A DNA stretch of 18,613 nucleotides from the NCBI GenBank assembly GCA_049595035.1, contig JBMYKD010000027.1, positions 1 through 18,613 on the forward strand, given 5' to 3'. The position numbers were made by a program, and so were the translations under genes. This stretch comes from UBA12202 sp049595035 (GTDB taxonomy: Bacteria > Pseudomonadota > Alphaproteobacteria > Puniceispirillales > UBA1172). Positions 16,101 to 18,613 of this stretch are shown piece by piece. Under the pieces are notes generated by a model. That model was not told where the DNA came from. It was given only the letters and a program-made list of their open reading frames with translations, and did not search any database. How positions within the stretch are numbered: the stretch's first letter is position 1; each line of letters starts with the position of its first letter.

Positions 16101-16935
16101 AGCGGTACGGGCGGTAGCCAGCCTTGATGAATCAGAGGCTGATAACCCGCTTGCAGCCAGATGGCAACGTGACCGGAATGATCTGATGCAAAGAGGCATG
16201 ACAGAAAAAGATGCCGGACGGCATGCCGGTTTTCGCGTCTTTAGTGCGATGCCAGGTGCTTACGGGGCAGGGATGCAAACCCTTATAGATGAAGGTATCT
16301 GGAATAGCCGCGCCGATTTTGCCGAAACGTTTATTCAATGGGGGGGATATGCCTATGGCGAAAACGAAGATGGCGTGGCAGATCATGATGGATTAACGCG
16401 CCGGCTTACTGTCACCGATGCAGTACTTCATAATCAGGATAACCGCGAACATGATATTCTGGATTCGGATGACTATTATCAATTCGCAGGGGGATTAGCG
16501 GCAACCGTGGCGGTGTTGAAAGGTCAGGATGTTCCTGTCTATATGGGTGATCATGCGCTGGCAGAACGCCCCCAGATCAGAAGCCTTGCCGAAGAGATAT
16601 CACGTGTTATCCGTGGTCGGGCCTCTAACCCGAAATGGATTAAGGGCGTCATGCGGCATGGCTATAAAGGCGCTTTTGAAATGGCCGCTACCTTGGATTA
16701 TCTGTTTGCTTTTGCGGCGACCACAAGACAGGTGAAAGATCATCATTTTGATGCCCTGTTTAATGGCTGGGTAGATAATGAAGAAGTAGCCCAGTTCATC
16801 AAAGACGAAAATCTGGATGCGTGGCGGGATATTCTCAGCCGTTTTCAGGAAGCTATTGATCGTGGGTTGTGGCATCCTAAACGGAACGCAACAGGGGAAA
16901 CACTATTGGCAGCAAAAATATCAGCTGAACAATAA
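13129..16935 (+). CDS. cobN: Aerobic cobaltochelatase large subunit CobN
   Basis: A 1268-residue protein of the CobN/magnesium-chelatase BchH family, matching the usual CobN length of about 1270. It binds hydrogenobyrinic acid a,c-diamide and, with the ATPase subunits CobS and CobT, inserts cobalt in the late-insertion (aerobic) pathway. Key blocks are HLGKHGNLEWLPGKA (568-582), NDPGEGSQAKRR (607-618) and LPTGRNFFSVDTR (870-882), all intact. CobS and CobT are not in the window, which is common because cobST is often unlinked. GAGGA at 13120-13124, four bases before the ATG, supports the start. It lies between cobW and cobO, so an operon is likely. No truncation or frameshift is seen. BchH is ruled out by the cob neighbours. 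Confidence 0.96.
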   Translation: MHLLKIEQSGDLYASGEAVDLNQSPAKMVILTAADSEISLLAEAASQSGYKANDLRLANILSLSHPFSIDLYIQNTLSHAQIIVVRLLGGTGYWPYGVEQLSLMAKQKGIVLAMIPGDGRPDPELERLSSLPPDDLAKLAAYLDHGGMANACALLMAMKDIITDADTAPPPRPLLKSGLYWPDKSPVDMADMQTIWNAARPDHEPSPPAIAAIVFYRALMQSGQTAAVDALIRALTDQGICALPIYTSSLKDAESASITASLLAQAGAGVILNATSFAVSDPVRGGEMNEQSPGPFGVVNAPVLQVVFSTSTRSQWQSGMAGLNARDLAMNVVLPELDGRIISRAVGFKTAPEKDTLTEAMVSRYEADQNRAEWVAMLAKNWLKLSQKPRDQVRIAMIMANYPNRDGRLANGVGLDTPASAISVLKRLSAEGYHIANCPADTKTLMDTVKSRPTNSGVRDRQVDVWMSLADYKSCFAVLPDAVQQQITERWGQPETDPMIAMMAFSDEKGFALPVVMMGHVAVAIQPARGYNIDPKASYHSPDLPPPHHYLAFYFWCRHDFNVDAIIHLGKHGNLEWLPGKALALDKDCLPEICLGPMPHFYPFIVNDPGEGSQAKRRSAAVIIDHLTPPMTLADSHGVMAELEASMDEYYEAVGVDTRRSTALMDDILSHAELAGLATDCGITLDDSNDEKLQKLDNYLCDIKDMQIRDGLHIFGQLADDDQQTGLLTAIMRVPRGDGSGEGQSILRALAADIFPMANEFDPLTADYAMAWEWEKPAILNRDEWGIWRSHGDVVERLNALATELISGQINPPDSWVNTRYLLDHALPSLRSAVRASPEKELYYFMRGLAGGYVPAGASGAPTRGKPEVLPTGRNFFSVDTRAVPSPVAWRIGWASAQALLDRYVQDHGDYPAAIVLSVWGTANMRTGGDDLAQALALMGVEPKWDSASRRVTGFDVMPVSVLGRPRVDVTLRASGFFRDAFPAQIALFDKAVRAVASLDESEADNPLAARWQRDRNDLMQRGMTEKDAGRHAGFRVFSAMPGAYGAGMQTLIDEGIWNSRADFAETFIQWGGYAYGENEDGVADHDGLTRRLTVTDAVLHNQDNREHDILDSDDYYQFAGGLAATVAVLKGQDVPVYMGDHALAERPQIRSLAEEISRVIRGRASNPKWIKGVMRHGYKGAFEMAATLDYLFAFAATTRQVKDHHFDALFNGWVDNEEVAQFIKDENLDAWRDILSRFQEAIDRGLWHPKRNATGETLLAAKISAEQ

Positions 16936-17011
16936 CCAGAAAAAATTGGCAAGTCAGAACGAATCAGGCCACAATAAAACGATGTCTTAATCAGTTACAC
17001 ACGAGGATATT

Positions 17012-17629
17012 ATGACAGAGCAGGATGATGATATCAGTCGCCATAATTCAAAAATGGCCAAGAAAAAAGCGGCGCGAGACCGGATTATGTCCACCAAAAC
17101 CGAAGAAAAGGGATTGATCATTGTCCATACGGGTAAGGGCAAGGGGAAATCATCTGCCGCATTTGGCATGGTTTTCCGGTGTATTGCCCATGATCTGCCA
17201 TCAGCGGTCGTACAATTTATCAAAGGTGGATTATCCACCGGTGAACGTGACCTGATCATGGCCAAGTTTTCCGACATATGCGCTTTTCACACAATGGGTG
17301 AGGGCTTTACATGGGAAACACAGGACAAGGAACGTGATATCGCTGCCGCCACCGCAGCATGGGAAAAAGCAAAAGAACTGATCCGTGATAGCAAGCATCA
17401 TCTGGTGCTTCTGGACGAAATTAATATTGCCATGCGCTATGGTTATATTGACACAAATGAAGTCATTGCCTTTCTCAAAACCGAAAAGCCGGAGATGACA
17501 CATGTGATTCTTACAGGCAGGAACGCTAGTGATGATCTGATAGAAATAGCTGATCTGGTGACAGAAATGACACTGATCAAGCATCCCTTCCGTTCTGGGA
17601 TCAAGGCACAGATCGGGGTGGAATTCTAG
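17012..17629 (+). CDS. cobO: Cob(I)yrinic acid a,c-diamide adenosyltransferase
   Basis: A 205-residue CobA/CobO/BtuR-family ATP:corrinoid adenosyltransferase. The P-loop HTGKGKGKSSA is at 39-49, GEGFTWETQD at 96-105 and LVLLDEINIAMRYGYI at 131-146. The C-terminal GIKAQIGVEF matches the family ending. It transfers the 5'-deoxyadenosyl group from ATP to the cobalt of the reduced corrinoid, the step after cobalt insertion by CobN. The first 30 residues are polar and rich in Lys/Asp, as in many CobO proteins. A 76-base gap after cobN holds no hairpin or other feature I can recognise; GAGGA at 17003-17007 lies four bases before the ATG, the same arrangement as for cobN. Confidence 0.95.
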   Translation: MTEQDDDISRHNSKMAKKKAARDRIMSTKTEEKGLIIVHTGKGKGKSSAAFGMVFRCIAHDLPSAVVQFIKGGLSTGERDLIMAKFSDICAFHTMGEGFTWETQDKERDIAAATAAWEKAKELIRDSKHHLVLLDEINIAMRYGYIDTNEVIAFLKTEKPEMTHVILTGRNASDDLIEIADLVTEMTLIKHPFRSGIKAQIGVEF

Positions 17630-17631
17630 TC

Positions 17632-18613
17632 ATGACGGCCAGCATCATGGTTCAGGGCGCCGGTTCAAATGTTGGTAAATCCGTGCTTGTGGCAGGATTA
17701 TGCCGGTATTTTGCCAGTCAGGGATTGAAAGTGATGCCGTTTAAGCCGCAAAATATGTCTAATAATGCGGCTGTTACCACTGATAATGGTGAAATTGGCA
17801 GGGCACAGGCGTTACAGGCCCGCGCCGCCAGAACAGCCGCCATATCAGATATGAACCCTGTCTTGCTGAAACCCGAAACGGATACCGGAGCCCAGATCAT
17901 TGTTCAGGGAACCCGCTATGGCACTATGCGTGCTGCCGAATATGGCAAGCATAAAGCCAGCCTGATGCCAAGAGTCATGGAAAGCTATACCCGCCTGAAA
18001 GCAATGGCTGATCTGGTGATCATTGAAGGAGCGGGGAGTCCGGCCGAAGTCAATTTACGAAAAGGCGACATTGCCAATATGGGTTTCGCCGAAGAAGCTG
18101 ACGTGCCGGTGATTCTGGTTGGTGATATTGATCGTGGTGGCGTCATAGCATCATTGGTTGGAAGTCATGCTGTGCTGGAGCCATCTGAAAAACAGAGAAT
18201 CAAAGGATTTCTGATCAACAAGTTTCGCGGGGATACGCAACTTTTTGCCGATGGAATGGATATGATATCTGATCGGACAGGCTGGCAGGGTCTGGGTATT
18301 CTGCCATGGTTTGGGGCGGCAGCGCGGCTACCAGCCGAAGATATCCTTGATCTGGAAAATAAAGCTAGTCAGTCCAGCATGGATAATAGCTGTCATGTGG
18401 CTGTTCCGGTGATCCGCCGCATAGCCAATTTTGATGATCTTGATCCATTAAGTCAGGATCCAAGTTTTCGGGTGACGCTGGTAAAGCCGGGGCAGCCAAT
18501 ACCGCTAGATGCTGATCTGGTGTTATTGCCCGGGTCAAAATCAACCATTGCTGATCTGCAATTCCTGCGTGAACAGGGGTGGGATCAAGACCTTATGACC
18601 TTGCGGCGGCATG
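17632..18613 (+). CDS. cobQ: Cobyric acid synthase CobQ, 3' end cut by the window edge
   Basis: An open frame of 327 complete codons runs from the ATG at 17632, two bases after the cobO stop, to the end of the window without a stop. The N-terminal synthetase domain has VQGAGSNVGKS (7-17), FKPQNMSNNA (37-46), IEGAGSPAEVNL (131-142) and GDIDRGGVIASL (164-175), all typical of CobQ/CbiP. The start of the glutaminase domain is seen at LPGSKSTIADL (299-309). The full protein should be about 480-500 residues, so the catalytic Cys and His of the amidotransferase domain lie beyond the edge. It amidates four side-chain carboxyls of adenosyl-cobyrinic acid a,c-diamide using glutamine and ATP, directly after CobO. 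The GGGGTGG in the end of cobO may serve as ribosome site. Confidence 0.95.
   Translation, partial: MTASIMVQGAGSNVGKSVLVAGLCRYFASQGLKVMPFKPQNMSNNAAVTTDNGEIGRAQALQARAARTAAISDMNPVLLKPETDTGAQIIVQGTRYGTMRAAEYGKHKASLMPRVMESYTRLKAMADLVIIEGAGSPAEVNLRKGDIANMGFAEEADVPVILVGDIDRGGVIASLVGSHAVLEPSEKQRIKGFLINKFRGDTQLFADGMDMISDRTGWQGLGILPWFGAAARLPAEDILDLENKASQSSMDNSCHVAVPVIRRIANFDDLDPLSQDPSFRVTLVKPGQPIPLDADLVLLPGSKSTIADLQFLREQGWDQDLMTLRRH

Noticed and set aside
15858..16386. Antisense open frames of 113 and 84 codons within cobN
   Set aside because: Both are opposite a continuous, full-length cobN. They have no ribosome site and look like codon-bias shadows.
16936..17011. Possible terminator or small RNA between cobN and cobO
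   Set aside because: I see no inverted repeat with a T run and no conserved box. The gap is short and the genes belong to one pathway, so read-through is more likely.
1..18613. A defence, toxin-antitoxin, phage, CRISPR or secondary-metabolite system
   Set aside because: Every stretch longer than about 230 bases is taken up by a recognisable metabolic or transport gene. No relevant domain, repeat array or integration signature was found.

Overview
The window looks like an ordinary chromosomal stretch of an aerobic, probably marine alphaproteobacterium. SAR116-type organisms ('Candidatus Puniceispirillum' and relatives) are my best guess. This rests on the moderate GC content, the aerobic CobN-type cobalamin route, a full branched-chain amino-acid ABC operon, sulfolactate-type dehydrogenases and a DmdC-like acyl-CoA dehydrogenase. 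The taxonomic call is inference. I see no mobile element, CRISPR array, rRNA, tRNA, phage gene or sign of recent transfer.

Region 1 (about 1-6714, + strand) reads as one tightly spaced gene run. It starts with the last 13 codons of an upstream gene, possibly suyB (sulfolactate sulfo-lyase). Next come a D-2-hydroxyacid dehydrogenase (slcC-like) and an LDH2-family dehydrogenase (comC-like); these two families together interconvert (S)- and (R)-3-sulfolactate through sulfopyruvate. They are followed by a compact FadB/FadJ-type fused enoyl-CoA hydratase/3-hydroxyacyl-CoA dehydrogenase, a long DmdC-type acyl-CoA dehydrogenase and a ten-helix EamA/DMT transporter. The run suggests use of plant- or phytoplankton-derived sulfonates or hydroxyacids next to a beta-oxidation-like module.

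Region 2 (6692-11771, - strand) is a complete ABC importer of the HAAT/Liv type. Transcription order is livK (periplasmic binding protein), livG, livF (two ATPases), livH, livM (two permeases). The last four genes are joined by 4-base ATGA overlaps or a 5-base gap. A perfect 11-bp hairpin with a T-rich tail lies between livK and livG and probably lets the binding protein be made in excess. The 3' end of livM overlaps the 3' end of the DMT gene by 23 bases, convergently.

Region 3 (12000-18613, + strand) is a cobalamin biosynthesis cluster: cobW (metallochaperone GTPase with a histidine-rich loop), cobN (large subunit of aerobic cobaltochelatase), cobO (corrinoid adenosyltransferase) and the first 327 codons of cobQ (cobyric acid synthase), which runs off the window. 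A 228-base divergent intergenic region (11772-11999) separates livK from cobW and should carry both promoters. I found no complete cobalamin riboswitch there.

Nothing in the window looks to me like a wholly undescribed system. The points most worth a second look are the coupling of the sulfolactate dehydrogenase pair to a CoA-dependent module, the livK/livG attenuator combined with an apparently SD-less livG, and a riboswitch-core-like sequence inside the first codons of cobW.
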